From Paenibacillus luteus (GTDB lineage Bacteria; Bacillota; Bacilli; Paenibacillales; Paenibacillaceae): DNA of 64,000 bases. How positions within the stretch are numbered: the stretch's first letter is position 1; every line of letters begins with the position of its first letter. The stretch spans positions 1 through 64,000 of the forward strand of contig NZ_SKCD01000027.1 in assembly GCF_006542765.1 (NCBI RefSeq), given 5' to 3'. Shown here in pieces: positions 48,724 to 58,164 of the stretch. The notes beneath the pieces were generated by a model. That model was given only the letters and a program-made list of their open reading frames with translations, was not told where the DNA came from and made no database searches. The position numbers and the translations under genes were made by a program.

Positions 48724-48761
48724 GGGAAACACATTACATTCGGAAATGGTGGTGTCTGGTC

Positions 48762-51254
48762 ATGGAAAAGGAAAACGTGGTTGTGCTTCCCGGTATGAAA
48801 CGGACAGGTCTGGCTCAGGCGATGATGCAGAAAGGACGGGAGTGGGTGGTGGCACGCCGTTTCATTCAGGTTCTTTTAGCCAAAAAGTGGACATTTCTGC
48901 TGGTAGGTGTGGCTTTCTTACTTGGCAGGGCAGTCATACTTGAATCACTTATGCCTTTTGCGATTGCTTATTTCGCCGTTATTTATTTCATGAGAAGGGA
49001 TATTTATCCGTGGGTGGCGATATCCTTGGTTGTTGGCAGTTGGCTGGCTGCCGATCCGGCGCCCATGTGGATTGCTATGGAGATTGCGGTGTTGTTCTTA
49101 TTTCTGAAGGGGCTCGAGGCGTATGAGAAGGCTGAGCTTTCCTCGGCCCCAATTCTGGTGTTTGCCTCCACTTTATTAGTTCAGATGTTCAGCGTGTTTA
49201 TAGGGGATGAGCTGAGCTGGTATAACTTTATGCTTGTTGTTGTAGAGGCGGCACTTGGTTTTGTGCTTACGCTTGTATTCATTCAGGCTATTCCGGTGCT
49301 CACGATGACTAAGAAATCGGCTACACTCAAAAACGAAGAAATTATTTGTTTGATGATTCTTCTTGCATCTGTCATGACGGGCGCCGTAGGCTGGGTATTT
49401 TACGGCATGTCAGCAGAGCATGTCATGTCTCGTTATATGCTGCTGTTATTTGCTCTTGCAGGCGGCGCACCGCTAGGCGCTTCGGTCGGTGTTGTTGCAG
49501 GACTCATCCTAAGCTTGGCTGACTTTGGGGCAGTCGTACAAATGAGCTTACTCGCGTTTGCGGGGTTGCTGGCTGGCTTGCTGCGTGATGGCGGCAAAAT
49601 GGCGGCGGCGTTCGGGATGTTGCTTGGAACATCGATTTTATCCATATATGTAGGAAGCCAGGCTGATGTGATGAGCTCAACCTGGGAATCCGTAGCTGCA
49701 GCCATGCTGCTAATGCTTACGCCGCGCAGTATGATTCGTACGATTTCGCGGTATGTTCCGGGAACGAACGAGCATGCCAAATCGCAGCATGAATACGCGA
49801 AGCGGGTGCGTGAGGTGACGGCAGATCGTGTATCCCAATACTCGGAGGTGTTCCGCCAGCTATCCCGAAGCTTTGGTCAACTCAACAACAATGTAACTAC
49901 ACTTAATAAGGAGGAAGAGATCGGTCATTTCATGAATGCGGTTGCTGAGCGCAGTTGTGCGAGCTGTCATCGTCAGAATGCTTGCTGGGAGGACAAGTTT
50001 TTTCATACATACAAAATGATGACGGATATGATAACCGTAGTAGAAGAGCAGCGGGTGCCTTCAGCAAAGGAAATCCCGCGTGCGTGGTCGGCCCATTGCG
50101 TAAAATCGTCTCAGGTACTAAATGACATGACGCAGCAGTACGAGCTTTACCAAAATAATATGCACTGGAAGAAGCAAATATTCGACTCTCGCGGACTTGT
50201 TGCTGATCAATTGCAAGGCGTGTCACAGGTAATGGAGGATTTGGCTAAGGAAATTAAACGGGAAGGGCAGACGCTGCACTTGCAGGAAGAACAAATTCGG
50301 GAGGCGGTGGAGGGGCTCGGCTTGTCCGTTCAGGGCATAGACATTGTAAGTTTGGAGGAGGGGAACGTTGATATCGAGGTCTATCATGCCTTTGGGCAGG
50401 GATATGATGAGTGCCGTAAAATTATTGCTCCGCTCCTCAGTGATATTTTGGGGGAGCATATTGCAGTCAAGTCCGAGCGTCCTCCGACAAGGAGCGGTGA
50501 GCCGACGCTTGTGGCCTTTGGCTCGGCCAAGCAGTATGAAGTAGAGACAGGGATAGCCGGTGCGGCTAAAGGAGGCGATTTGCTGTCAGGGGACAGCTTT
50601 AGCATGGTAGAGCTGGGCAACGGGAAATTTGCTGTTGCGATAAGCGATGGTATGGGCAATGGTGAACGGGCGCGACAGGAGAGCAGTGCGGCTTTGTCGA
50701 TCTTGCAGCAGCTGCTGCAGTCTGGCATGGATGAGAGGCTAGCTGTGAAGTCTGTGAATTCGGTGCTTTTGCTGCGATCCTCCGATGAAGTATTTGCAAC
50801 TGTGGATCTGGCGATTGTGGATTTATATACCGCGCAGACGACGTTTATGAAGATAGGATCGACCCCAAGCTTTATTAAACGAGGAAATGAGGTTATTCCG
50901 ATTACAGCGAACAACCTGCCCATCGGCATCATTCAAGATATTGATATTGATTTTGTGTCTATGCAAATGCAGTCTGGGGATACGCTCGTCATGATGAGCG
51001 ACGGGATTTATGATGCTCCGGGACTGGCAGTAAATAAAGAATTATGGATGAAACGGATTATTGGCGAACTGGATACGGAAGATCCGCAGGAGATGGCCGA
51101 TGCGCTGCTGGATAAGGTCGTGCGCCATCATAATGGTGAAATTGTGGATGATATGACCGTGCTTGTTGCACGCATCGATAAGCATCTGCCGGAGTGGGCC
51201 TCCTTCCGCTTCCCTGGCGTAACGCGTATGGAGCGGCCAAGGACGGTGAGCTAA
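48762..51254 (+). CDS. spoIIE: stage II sporulation protein E, SpoIIAA phosphatase
   Basis: An 830-residue membrane phosphatase that activates sigma-F in the forespore by dephosphorylating SpoIIAA, and that binds FtsZ at the polar septum. About ten membrane helices span residues 40-320, a central FtsZ/oligomerisation region follows, and residues 600-815 are a PP2C domain with VAISDGMGNGERARQES and DTLVMMSDGIYDAPG supplying the metal Asp residues. Two Cys clusters (CASCHRQNAC) lie near residue 405. ATG 48762 with a modest GGTGG site. Its promoter spacing predicts Spo0A activation. Confidence 0.96.
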   Translation: MEKENVVVLPGMKRTGLAQAMMQKGREWVVARRFIQVLLAKKWTFLLVGVAFLLGRAVILESLMPFAIAYFAVIYFMRRDIYPWVAISLVVGSWLAADPAPMWIAMEIAVLFLFLKGLEAYEKAELSSAPILVFASTLLVQMFSVFIGDELSWYNFMLVVVEAALGFVLTLVFIQAIPVLTMTKKSATLKNEEIICLMILLASVMTGAVGWVFYGMSAEHVMSRYMLLLFALAGGAPLGASVGVVAGLILSLADFGAVVQMSLLAFAGLLAGLLRDGGKMAAAFGMLLGTSILSIYVGSQADVMSSTWESVAAAMLLMLTPRSMIRTISRYVPGTNEHAKSQHEYAKRVREVTADRVSQYSEVFRQLSRSFGQLNNNVTTLNKEEEIGHFMNAVAERSCASCHRQNACWEDKFFHTYKMMTDMITVVEEQRVPSAKEIPRAWSAHCVKSSQVLNDMTQQYELYQNNMHWKKQIFDSRGLVADQLQGVSQVMEDLAKEIKREGQTLHLQEEQIREAVEGLGLSVQGIDIVSLEEGNVDIEVYHAFGQGYDECRKIIAPLLSDILGEHIAVKSERPPTRSGEPTLVAFGSAKQYEVETGIAGAAKGGDLLSGDSFSMVELGNGKFAVAISDGMGNGERARQESSAALSILQQLLQSGMDERLAVKSVNSVLLLRSSDEVFATVDLAIVDLYTAQTTFMKIGSTPSFIKRGNEVIPITANNLPIGIIQDIDIDFVSMQMQSGDTLVMMSDGIYDAPGLAVNKELWMKRIIGELDTEDPQEMADALLDKVVRHHNGEIVDDMTVLVARIDKHLPEWASFRFPGVTRMERPRTVS

Positions 51255-51336
51255 AGAGCAGTGTCGATCAGGTTGTGGGAGAGATGCATCTGAACGGTGA
51301 GCAGGTGCGGACTCGATTCCCGATCTATATGCTAAT

Positions 51337-51386
51337 GCCCTTATTGTCTGCCGGCTTGCCGGAGTTGGTGGACAAGGGGCTTTTTG
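51337..51386 (+). terminator. terminator after spoIIE
   Basis: GCCCT and TTGTC pair with GACAA and GGGGC around an inner CCGGC/GCCGG hairpin, followed by TTTTTG. Confidence 0.65.
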
Positions 51387-51521
51387 TGTTATCTGTGTTG
51401 TCTGTCAGGCAGCCTAAGTTAGATTGCAGAATGCGGTTATGATGTGTGAGATTACTTTAGTTAAAGTTTTTATACCCTATTGTCTGCTATTTGAAACAAC
51501 ATTTGAAAATGATGAATTAGG

Positions 51522-51600
51522 TGGAATTTGATCCTTTAATTTAACGGTTTCCGTTGATTTCTAGTGGATTTACGGAATTAGAAGGAGGAATTCCATCTAA
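51522..51600 (-). repeat. near-palindromic intergenic repeat, copy 2
   Basis: Read on the minus strand it starts TTAGATGGAATTCCTCC and shares blocks with the element at 35872-35944: TCTAATTCCG, GAAACCGTTA and AAATTCCA, in the same order and spacing. Its ends (TGGAATTTGATCC and GGAGGAATTCCA) are inverted. A partial third arm, GGTGGAAATTTCAGC, lies near 51636. Confidence 0.6.
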
Positions 51601-51855
51601 ATTCCAGAATTATACTTAATTGTCGATAATAGCGGTGGAAATTTCAGCTAATCCAAATGGAGAGAAGCTCAAAGCGAGTGAAAAGGGCAGCTAAATCGTT
51701 AGAGCTGCTTTCTTAGCTTGTTGAGTGCATTCGATATCCATTTATTTAACTGAAACAAAGACCGATAAATGATATAAAGCTATCAACTTTGATGACCATT
51801 GCAGCCGATGCGCGAAATTTTGACGCGCGGTTAGCAATCTTTTAATAGTCTAGCG

Positions 51856-51880
51856 GTTTAACCCTCTCAAAAAAGGCAAA
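51856..51880 (+). promoter_or_regulatory. possible sigma-B/F-like promoter of yabS
   Basis: GTTTAA, 13 bp, GGCAAA resembles the sigma-B pattern with one -10 mismatch, 34 nt before the repeat leader. Confidence 0.35.
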
Positions 51881-51913
51881 GCTAATAGAAAGGTCAAATC
51901 TGACCATAGCTTT

Positions 51914-52030
51914 CGAAAAGCTGTTTGTTACACAAACACTAAGCCTATGCTTACGAAGCTGTGTTTGTTACACAAACACTAAAGCCTATGCTTACGAAGC
52001 TGTGTTTGTTACACAAACACTAAAGGAGGG
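51914..52030 (+). repeat. three tandem hairpin repeats in the yabS leader
   Basis: Units start at 51914, 51954 and 51995 (periods 40 and 41). Each holds the hairpin GTGTTTG / CAAACAC with loop TTACA (the first unit has a shorter stem) and a linker ending CCTATGCTTAC; the last unit runs into TAAAGGAGGG, the ribosome site. The architecture equals that of the rplY leader but the stem bases differ in a compensating way. Confidence 0.9.
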
Positions 52031-52039
52031 TAAATCATT

Positions 52040-52765
52040 ATGAAACAGATTTTATTGATTACGGATGGCTGCTCGAATGTGGGGCTTAGCCCGGTGGTGG
52101 CGGCCGCGCATGCTTATTCGGACGGTATTTCGGTAAATGTGGTGGGCGTGCTTGATCACGGTGATGTAGGTGAGCTTGGTGCGGCAGAGATTGACGAGAT
52201 TGCGCGTGCGGGCGGTGGTTTGAGCCGAATGGTAAATACACGCCAGCTCTCGCAGACGGTGCAGATGATGACGCGCAAGACGGTGGTTCAAACGATTCAG
52301 CTGGCAGTCCAGAAGGAGCTGAAGCATGTGCTTGGCAACGGTTCTATTGAGGCGCTGCCGCCAGAGAAGCGGGGGGATGTCGTTCGTGTAATTGATGAGC
52401 TTGGAGAGACGTCAAGCCTCCAGGTCGCCCTTCTTATCGATGCGAGCGCCAGTATGAAGCCGAAGCTCGCGGCAGTAGAAGAGGCGATACGCGATCTAAT
52501 GCTTAGCCTGCAGGCTAGACAGGGAAAAAGCGAGATTTCCGTTTTTCATTTTCCGGGCTCAAGACATGGCGATGATTGCGTAATGGATTTAGGTTGGACC
52601 AGCCATTTGAATGGTGTTAACGGAATTTTTCCGAGGCTGCAAATGGGGGGTACGACACCTACAGGTCCGGCGATCATGCAGGTCATTGAATTTTACCGCC
52701 AAGGTGATTATGGTAGACAAAGCAGAGATGAAACGGATGGGATGATGAGTGACTACGTCGTTTAA
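52040..52765 (+). CDS. yabS: von Willebrand factor A domain protein YabS
   Basis: A 241-residue protein with a VWA domain. LQVALLIDASASMKPKLAAVEEA near residue 126 carries the DxSxS metal-ion site, and GGTTPTGPAIM near residue 210 the Thr of the site; an N-terminal part (KQILLITDGCSNVGLSPVVAAAHAYSDGI) resembles a second, partial VWA. In B. subtilis it is next to yabT too and its function is unknown. ATG 52040 with TAAAGGAGG ahead. The stop overlaps yabT, so the two are coupled. Confidence 0.92.
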   Translation: MKQILLITDGCSNVGLSPVVAAAHAYSDGISVNVVGVLDHGDVGELGAAEIDEIARAGGGLSRMVNTRQLSQTVQMMTRKTVVQTIQLAVQKELKHVLGNGSIEALPPEKRGDVVRVIDELGETSSLQVALLIDASASMKPKLAAVEEAIRDLMLSLQARQGKSEISVFHFPGSRHGDDCVMDLGWTSHLNGVNGIFPRLQMGGTTPTGPAIMQVIEFYRQGDYGRQSRDETDGMMSDYVV

Positions 52766-53672
52766 GGTTGAACTTCGCCGCGGCATGGTGGTAACCGGCA
52801 AATGGAAGCAAGGGCGCTATAAAGTAGACAGGTTGCTTGGAGAGGGCGCAAACGGTAAAGTATATCTCGTACAGCGCGATCGCAGCTGGTATGCCCTGAA
52901 GCTTGGCGTTGATGCTATAGATTTGCAATCGGAGATTAACGTCTTGCAGTCGCTTGCGAAACAGAAGCAGCACGGGCAGGAAACATTCCTCTTTGACGTG
53001 GACGACTTGTATGGACCCGATGGAAAGGAGTATCCTTTTTATATTATGCGCTATGTGCTCGGGACAACGCTTGGCGATTTCCTGAAGCAGCAGGGCATGG
53101 AATGGTTTCCGCTCGTAGGTCTTAACCTGCTCGGCAAGCTGGCCAAGCTGCATCAGGCGGGCTGGGTATTCGGTGATCTCAAAGTAGAAAATGTGCTTGT
53201 CGCCGATTACGGACATGTCGAGCTTGTGGATTACGGCGGAGTGACGGCATCCGGTAAGGGAATACGGCAATTTACAGAAATTTATGATCGCGGTTACTGG
53301 AACGGAGGCTCGCGGTCTGCGGATCCGGAATATGATTTATTCTCGTTTGGGGTGCTTTGCATACAGCTTCATGAGCCCAAACGACTGCATCAGCTGACCA
53401 TGGAGCTGCTTCCTTTGAATCGGTCAACAGGAGAGCTGATTCAAATCGCCGAATCCAGTCAAGCTCTTAAACCGATTGCCAGCTGGCTGAGCAAAGCATT
53501 TGCAGGTCAATATAGGAATGCGGAAGAAGCATCGTCTGCATGGCGCTTATTGATGCATAGGCGTGATACGCGAAGAACTGCAAAGACGCCTGGGTGGTTA
53601 AAAGGGCTGGCAGCAGCATCGGCGGTGCTGCTTGGAACATCGGTTTACTGGCTGCTGCGCAATGGGCTGTAG
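52749..53672 (+). CDS. yabT: sporulation serine/threonine kinase YabT
   Basis: A 307-residue membrane-anchored Hanks-type kinase. LLGEGANGKVYLV near residue 28 is the Gly loop, YALKLG the Lys motif, and GWVFGDLKVENVLVADYGHVELVDYGG near residue 137 the catalytic loop with DLKxxN, where HRD reads FGD and DFG reads DYG. A C-terminal helix (residues 285-305) anchors it; there is no outer domain. B. subtilis YabT is active, is stimulated by DNA and phosphorylates RecA and AbrB. The GTG at 52749 overlaps yabS. Confidence 0.93.
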   Translation: MTTSFKVELRRGMVVTGKWKQGRYKVDRLLGEGANGKVYLVQRDRSWYALKLGVDAIDLQSEINVLQSLAKQKQHGQETFLFDVDDLYGPDGKEYPFYIMRYVLGTTLGDFLKQQGMEWFPLVGLNLLGKLAKLHQAGWVFGDLKVENVLVADYGHVELVDYGGVTASGKGIRQFTEIYDRGYWNGGSRSADPEYDLFSFGVLCIQLHEPKRLHQLTMELLPLNRSTGELIQIAESSQALKPIASWLSKAFAGQYRNAEEASSAWRLLMHRRDTRRTAKTPGWLKGLAAASAVLLGTSVYWLLRNGL

Positions 53673-53712
53673 GCAGCAGCCATAAGCAGGAAATGAAAGT
53701 GAGGATCTACAT

Positions 53713-55125
53713 ATGAATCTGCGATACGAGCTAGAGAAAACGGCAGAGGAGCGCAGGCTGTGGTTCGCTGGCGATTGTATTGTCATTGCAGTATCCGGTG
53801 GGCCGGATTCGATGGCACTGCTGCATATGCTGTCTTCTGTTGCCAAGGAAGGCGAACTATCAATTATAGCAGCTCATGTGAATCATGGCTTTCGAGTAGA
53901 AGAGTCAGCGCATGAGCTGGCCGTGGTACGGGCTTTTTCGGAGCGGCTAGGGGTTGTTTTTGAGAGTATATCTTTGGACATGCCCTCTTATATAGAAGAA
54001 ACGCGTATGAATAGTCAAGCTGCCTCTCGCGAGAAAAGGTATGCTTTTTTGCACGAAATAGCTGCTAAATATCGTGCCACTAAGATAGCGCTAGCTCATC
54101 ACGCGGATGATCAGGCGGAAACCGTTCTGATGCGCGTGATCCGCGGAACGGGCTTAACCGGGCTTGCCGGAATGCTTAGCAAAAGATCTGAAAAAAACGT
54201 GGAACTTATCCGGCCGCTGCTTCGTATGAACAAGTCAGACCTTCTGCGTTACTGCGAAGAGCACCAAGTTCCATACTGTACGGATAGCAGCAACAAGGAA
54301 CGCCATTATTTCCGAAATATCATTCGGCTAGATATTTTACCGTATTTATCCCGTCATAATCCGCAGTTGTCACAATCCCTTCAGCGCTTAGCTGAAGTTG
54401 CGGGGGCGGAGGACGAGTGGATGGAGAAACAAACCGAAGCGTTATTTGTGCAGCTCGTTACGTTATCCCCCAATGAATGCGCGATTAACTGCATCGATTT
54501 GCATGGTCTCCACGTCGCTTTACAAAGGAGATTGATTAAACTAATATTAAGTTATCTTTCTAAAGAAACGGAAAAGATATCCTTCGAGCAGATTGAGACG
54601 ATGCGGCTCGCCGCTTCCTCCCTTGCGCCAGCAACATGGCGGATGGATGCCGGTGCGGGAATACGCTGTGCGCGTGAGTATGAGGTGATGAGGTGGGTTC
54701 AAACAGCGAACCTTTCACCGGATCATGGGCACGATTACGCGTACGAGGTTGGAGAGGATACGGCAAGCTTGGATGTGGAGCAAAGTAGGTGGTCATTTAC
54801 CTTCGATTATTCAGCATCTCCTAACAGTCGTAAGCCTGCTTCACGCTATGAAGCCTGCTTTGATGCTTCGAAGTTAACCTATCCGCTCGTCGTGCGAAAT
54901 CGCAGGCCGGGTGACAGAATTCAGGTTTTAGGATTAAATGGCTCAAAAAAAGTGCAAGATATGTTCGTTGATGAGAAAATCGCTCCGCTAAAACGCGAGC
55001 TATATCCATTACTGTTCGATGCAGCGGGAAATTTGCTTTGGATTCCAGGTATTCGCAGATCAAATCATGCGCTAACGGAATTGAACACAAATGACGTGCT
55101 GTTCATAAGGGTGGAGAACGAATAA
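53713..55125 (+). CDS. tilS: tRNA(Ile)-lysidine synthase
   Basis: A 470-residue essential enzyme that converts C34 of one tRNA(Ile) to lysidine so that it reads AUA. IVIAVSGGPDSMALLHML near residue 25 is the PP-loop that binds ATP; AHHADDQAETVLMRVIRGTGLTGLAGM near residue 133 is the family core; RRPGDRIQVLGLNGSKKVQDMFVDEKI is the C-terminal TilS motif. ATG 53713 follows GTGAGGA. The order yabT-tilS-hpt-ftsH is conserved. Confidence 0.96.
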   Translation: MNLRYELEKTAEERRLWFAGDCIVIAVSGGPDSMALLHMLSSVAKEGELSIIAAHVNHGFRVEESAHELAVVRAFSERLGVVFESISLDMPSYIEETRMNSQAASREKRYAFLHEIAAKYRATKIALAHHADDQAETVLMRVIRGTGLTGLAGMLSKRSEKNVELIRPLLRMNKSDLLRYCEEHQVPYCTDSSNKERHYFRNIIRLDILPYLSRHNPQLSQSLQRLAEVAGAEDEWMEKQTEALFVQLVTLSPNECAINCIDLHGLHVALQRRLIKLILSYLSKETEKISFEQIETMRLAASSLAPATWRMDAGAGIRCAREYEVMRWVQTANLSPDHGHDYAYEVGEDTASLDVEQSRWSFTFDYSASPNSRKPASRYEACFDASKLTYPLVVRNRRPGDRIQVLGLNGSKKVQDMFVDEKIAPLKRELYPLLFDAAGNLLWIPGIRRSNHALTELNTNDVLFIRVENE

Positions 55126-55176
55126 GAGGCACTGGTACACTCATAAACATAGTTAAGGCCTAGGGGGATTTTTACT

Positions 55177-55716
55177 TTGCAAAACGATATTCAAGAAGTA
55201 TTGTATGACGCACAGCAGATCAGCGAGAAGGTAAAGGAGCTTGGCGCAACGCTGAGCAAGGATTTTAGCGGACGTAATCCGCTTGTTATTTGCGTTCTCA
55301 AAGGCGCGTTTATTTTTATGGCAGACCTTGTGAAGGAAATAACGGTACCGCTTGAGCTTGATTTTATGGCTGTGTCTAGTTATGGGCAATCCACGAAATC
55401 CTCTGGCGTTGTCAAAATCATCAAAGACCTTGATGTTTCGGTTGAAGGCCGTGACGTTCTGATTGTGGAGGATATTATCGACAGCGGGCTAACACTTAGC
55501 TACTTGATTGATGTTCTGGAGCGTCGTAATTCCAAATCTGTCACTGTCGTGACTTTGTTTGATAAGCCCGCTCGCCGCACGGTTGAGTTGGAGGCAGATT
55601 ACACAGGTTTCACGCTGCCGGATGAGTTTGTTGTAGGTTATGGACTGGATTTTGCGGAAAAATATCGGAATTTGCCTTATATCGGTATTTTGAAACCGCA
55701 GGTCTATGAAAAATAA
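55177..55716 (+). CDS. hpt: hypoxanthine-guanine phosphoribosyltransferase
   Basis: A 179-residue salvage enzyme that makes IMP and GMP from hypoxanthine or guanine and PRPP. VLIVEDIIDSGLTLSYL near residue 97 is the PRPP-binding loop, and LICVLKGAFIFMADLV and VGYGLDFAEKYRNLPYIGIL are family blocks. Translation starts at TTG 55177, preceded by AGGGGGA. In B. subtilis HprT and TilS also act together on the ftsH promoter. Purine salvage links it to purR in this window. Confidence 0.96.
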   Translation: MQNDIQEVLYDAQQISEKVKELGATLSKDFSGRNPLVICVLKGAFIFMADLVKEITVPLELDFMAVSSYGQSTKSSGVVKIIKDLDVSVEGRDVLIVEDIIDSGLTLSYLIDVLERRNSKSVTVVTLFDKPARRTVELEADYTGFTLPDEFVVGYGLDFAEKYRNLPYIGILKPQVYEK

Positions 55717-55814
55717 TAGCGATTCACCCGTACATGCCCTTCTCCGTATACCTCTATTGTTATGGAAAGTCATGCTATGGTAAAATATTTTAAGTGCCTG
55801 AGAGGAGGTTGGGG

Positions 55815-57818
55815 ATGAATCGGATCATCCGTAATACTGGTTTTTATTTAATTATATTTTTGGTGACCGTTGGGATCTTTCAATTTATCAGCAGCCAAAA
55901 TGACACAACAGTGGGATTGCGATATGACGAGCTTCGTGCAGCAGTTGAATCAGGCAATGTCAAGGAACTGAGTGTCAAGTACGAGAATCAAACTTATTTT
56001 GTGTCTGGTAAATATAATACAAAGCCCGCAGGCTCGGAGAGCGACCAGTTCGTGTCCAGAGTCAGCGTCAAAGCGGAGGAGAAAATTCTCGCTTGGCAGG
56101 AGCAGTTTGGGTTCCAGCTTGAAAGCAAGGAAATGGATCAGCCAAGCATTTGGCTTACATTCCTTACTTCCATTATCCCGTTCATTATTATCTTTGTCTT
56201 GTTCTTCTTCTTGATGAATCAAGCACAGGGCGGCGGCGGCAAAGTGATGAACTTTGGCAAGAGCAAGGCGCGGCTTTACGATAATGAGAAGAAACGGATT
56301 ACGTTTGAGGATGTTGCCGGAGCAGACGAGGAGAAGCAAGAGCTCGTTGAGGTCGTTGACTTCTTGAAAGATCCGCGCAAGTTTAACCTGGTAGGCGCTC
56401 GCATACCGAAGGGCGTATTGCTTGTTGGTCCTCCAGGTACAGGTAAAACCTTGCTTGCCCGTGCAGTAGCAGGGGAAGCTGGCGTGCCGTTCTTCAGCAT
56501 TTCCGGTTCTGATTTCGTTGAGATGTTCGTCGGTGTCGGCGCATCCCGTGTCCGTGATTTGTTCGAGAATGCCAAGAAAAACGCACCATGTATCATTTTT
56601 ATCGATGAAATTGATGCTGTAGGTCGTCAACGTGGCGCTGGTCTAGGCGGCGGTCATGATGAGCGTGAGCAAACGCTCAACCAATTGCTTGTTGAAATGG
56701 ACGGCTTTGGCGCTAACGAAGGCATTATCATTATTGCTGCTACGAACCGTCCTGATATTCTGGATCCGGCGCTTCTTCGTCCAGGTCGTTTCGACCGTCA
56801 AATTACGGTTGACCGTCCAGATGTGAAAGGCCGTGAAGCTGTGCTTAAAGTGCATGCGCGCAATAAGCCGCTTGCCAAGGACGTTAAGCTTGAGGTTATT
56901 GCAAAGCGTACGACAGGATTCAGCGGTGCTGATCTTGAGAATTTGTTGAATGAAGCAGCACTTCTTGCTGCTCGGCGCAATAAGAAGGATATCGCTATGG
57001 TTGAGGTTGATGATGCGATTGACCGGATTATTGTGGGCACGGAGAAGAAGAGCCGCGTAGTCAGTGATCGTGAGAAACGGATTGTCGCTTATCACGAAGC
57101 AGGACATACCATTGCTGGCTTCTTCCTCGAACATGCGGATATGGTGCATAAGGTTACGATTATTCCTCGGGGCCGTGCTGGCGGTTATGTCATTATGCTG
57201 CCGAAGGAAGACCGGATGCTAGTAACTAAGCAAGAGCTTCTCGACAAAATTACAGGCTTGCTTGCGGGACGCGTTGCGGAAGAATTATTTATCGGCGAGA
57301 TCGGTACAGGCGCATACAGCGACTTTAAACAAGCAACTAGCATTGTGCGTGCCATGATTATGGAATACGGTATGAGTGATAAGCTCGGGCCAATGCAGTT
57401 CGGCAGCTCGCAAGGTCAAGTATTCCTTGGCCGTGATATCGGTCACGAACAGAACTATTCCGATGCGATTGCCTACGAAATCGATCAAGAAATGCAATCC
57501 ATTATTACGGGTTGTTATGACCGGGCGAAGAAGCTATTGTCAGAGAAGAGCAAGGAAATGCATTTGATTGCTCAGACGCTGCTTAGTGTAGAAACGCTTG
57601 AAATGGAGCAAATCAAACGTTTGGTTGAGACAGGTACTTTGGAAGGCGGTCCATCCTCTGAAGGGGAAGGTTCTGTATCTACGGAGTCTGCTGCTGAACC
57701 AATTGTTGAAACCGTCGGAGACGTTAAGGTACGCATCCAGACTCGAGATCAGGATGAGATTAAGCTTCCTAGCCTTGAGAAAAGAGAAAACCCAGAGGAT
57801 CCAGACAAGAACGAGTAG
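55815..57818 (+). CDS. ftsH: ATP-dependent zinc metalloprotease FtsH
   Basis: A 667-residue membrane AAA+ protease that removes unneeded or misfolded membrane and regulatory proteins, including Spo0E in B. subtilis. Two membrane helices (residues 8-25 and 111-131) flank an outer domain; GPPGTGKT near residue 207 is Walker A, IIFIDEIDAVGRQRG Walker B, and YHEAGHTIAG near residue 422 the zinc site. The last 50 residues are acidic and low in complexity. ATG 55815 follows GAGGAGGTTGGGG. Confidence 0.97.
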   Translation: MNRIIRNTGFYLIIFLVTVGIFQFISSQNDTTVGLRYDELRAAVESGNVKELSVKYENQTYFVSGKYNTKPAGSESDQFVSRVSVKAEEKILAWQEQFGFQLESKEMDQPSIWLTFLTSIIPFIIIFVLFFFLMNQAQGGGGKVMNFGKSKARLYDNEKKRITFEDVAGADEEKQELVEVVDFLKDPRKFNLVGARIPKGVLLVGPPGTGKTLLARAVAGEAGVPFFSISGSDFVEMFVGVGASRVRDLFENAKKNAPCIIFIDEIDAVGRQRGAGLGGGHDEREQTLNQLLVEMDGFGANEGIIIIAATNRPDILDPALLRPGRFDRQITVDRPDVKGREAVLKVHARNKPLAKDVKLEVIAKRTTGFSGADLENLLNEAALLAARRNKKDIAMVEVDDAIDRIIVGTEKKSRVVSDREKRIVAYHEAGHTIAGFFLEHADMVHKVTIIPRGRAGGYVIMLPKEDRMLVTKQELLDKITGLLAGRVAEELFIGEIGTGAYSDFKQATSIVRAMIMEYGMSDKLGPMQFGSSQGQVFLGRDIGHEQNYSDAIAYEIDQEMQSIITGCYDRAKKLLSEKSKEMHLIAQTLLSVETLEMEQIKRLVETGTLEGGPSSEGEGSVSTESAAEPIVETVGDVKVRIQTRDQDEIKLPSLEKRENPEDPDKNE

Positions 57819-57843
57819 GTTTTTGAAGTTAATGGCTAGTTAT

Positions 57844-57889
57844 AGTCGTTCTGCTACTTGTAAAGAGTAGCAGGACGACTATTTTTTTC
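57844..57889 (+). terminator. terminator after ftsH
   Basis: A 15-bp stem, AGTCGTTCTGCTACT with AGTAGCAGGACGACT (one wobble), precedes ATTTTTTT. Confidence 0.93.
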
Positions 57890-58013
57890 TTTATTAATGT
57901 TCGGATTTAGCCTATAATACGGTTATAAACCTCTATTAGAAAATAGCAAATCTCACATAAGGGTTTGTGTTTTTCGGTCCAAATATTACATAAATGTTAC
58001 GTGAAAGCGAAAT

Positions 58014-58077
58014 CAATGATTTAATGTCATTTAAGCTGACATTAAATCATTGACGTTTAATTTTTTGTAACTATAAT
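58014..58077 (+). promoter_or_regulatory. nucleoside transporter promoter with a perfect 16-bp dyad
   Basis: CAATGATTTAATGTCA and TGACATTAAATCATTG are perfect inverted copies 7 nt apart (58014-58052). The right arm runs into the -35 TTGACG (58050-58055), which is 16 bp from TATAAT (58072-58077). The layout suggests a repressor or activator operator for the transporter operon. Confidence 0.65.
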
Positions 58078-58164
58078 GAAATAATAGCGGCCAGGATCAG
58101 CAAGAATAAGAAGGTAACAGGGGTTGCAATGCTTAACCAAACTTTAGCAAGGGAGAGAACACGC

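Noticed and set aside
48315..48760. tRNA genes expected before spoIIE
   Set aside because: No cloverleaf, T-arm GTTCRANTC or CCA end could be found in this gap.
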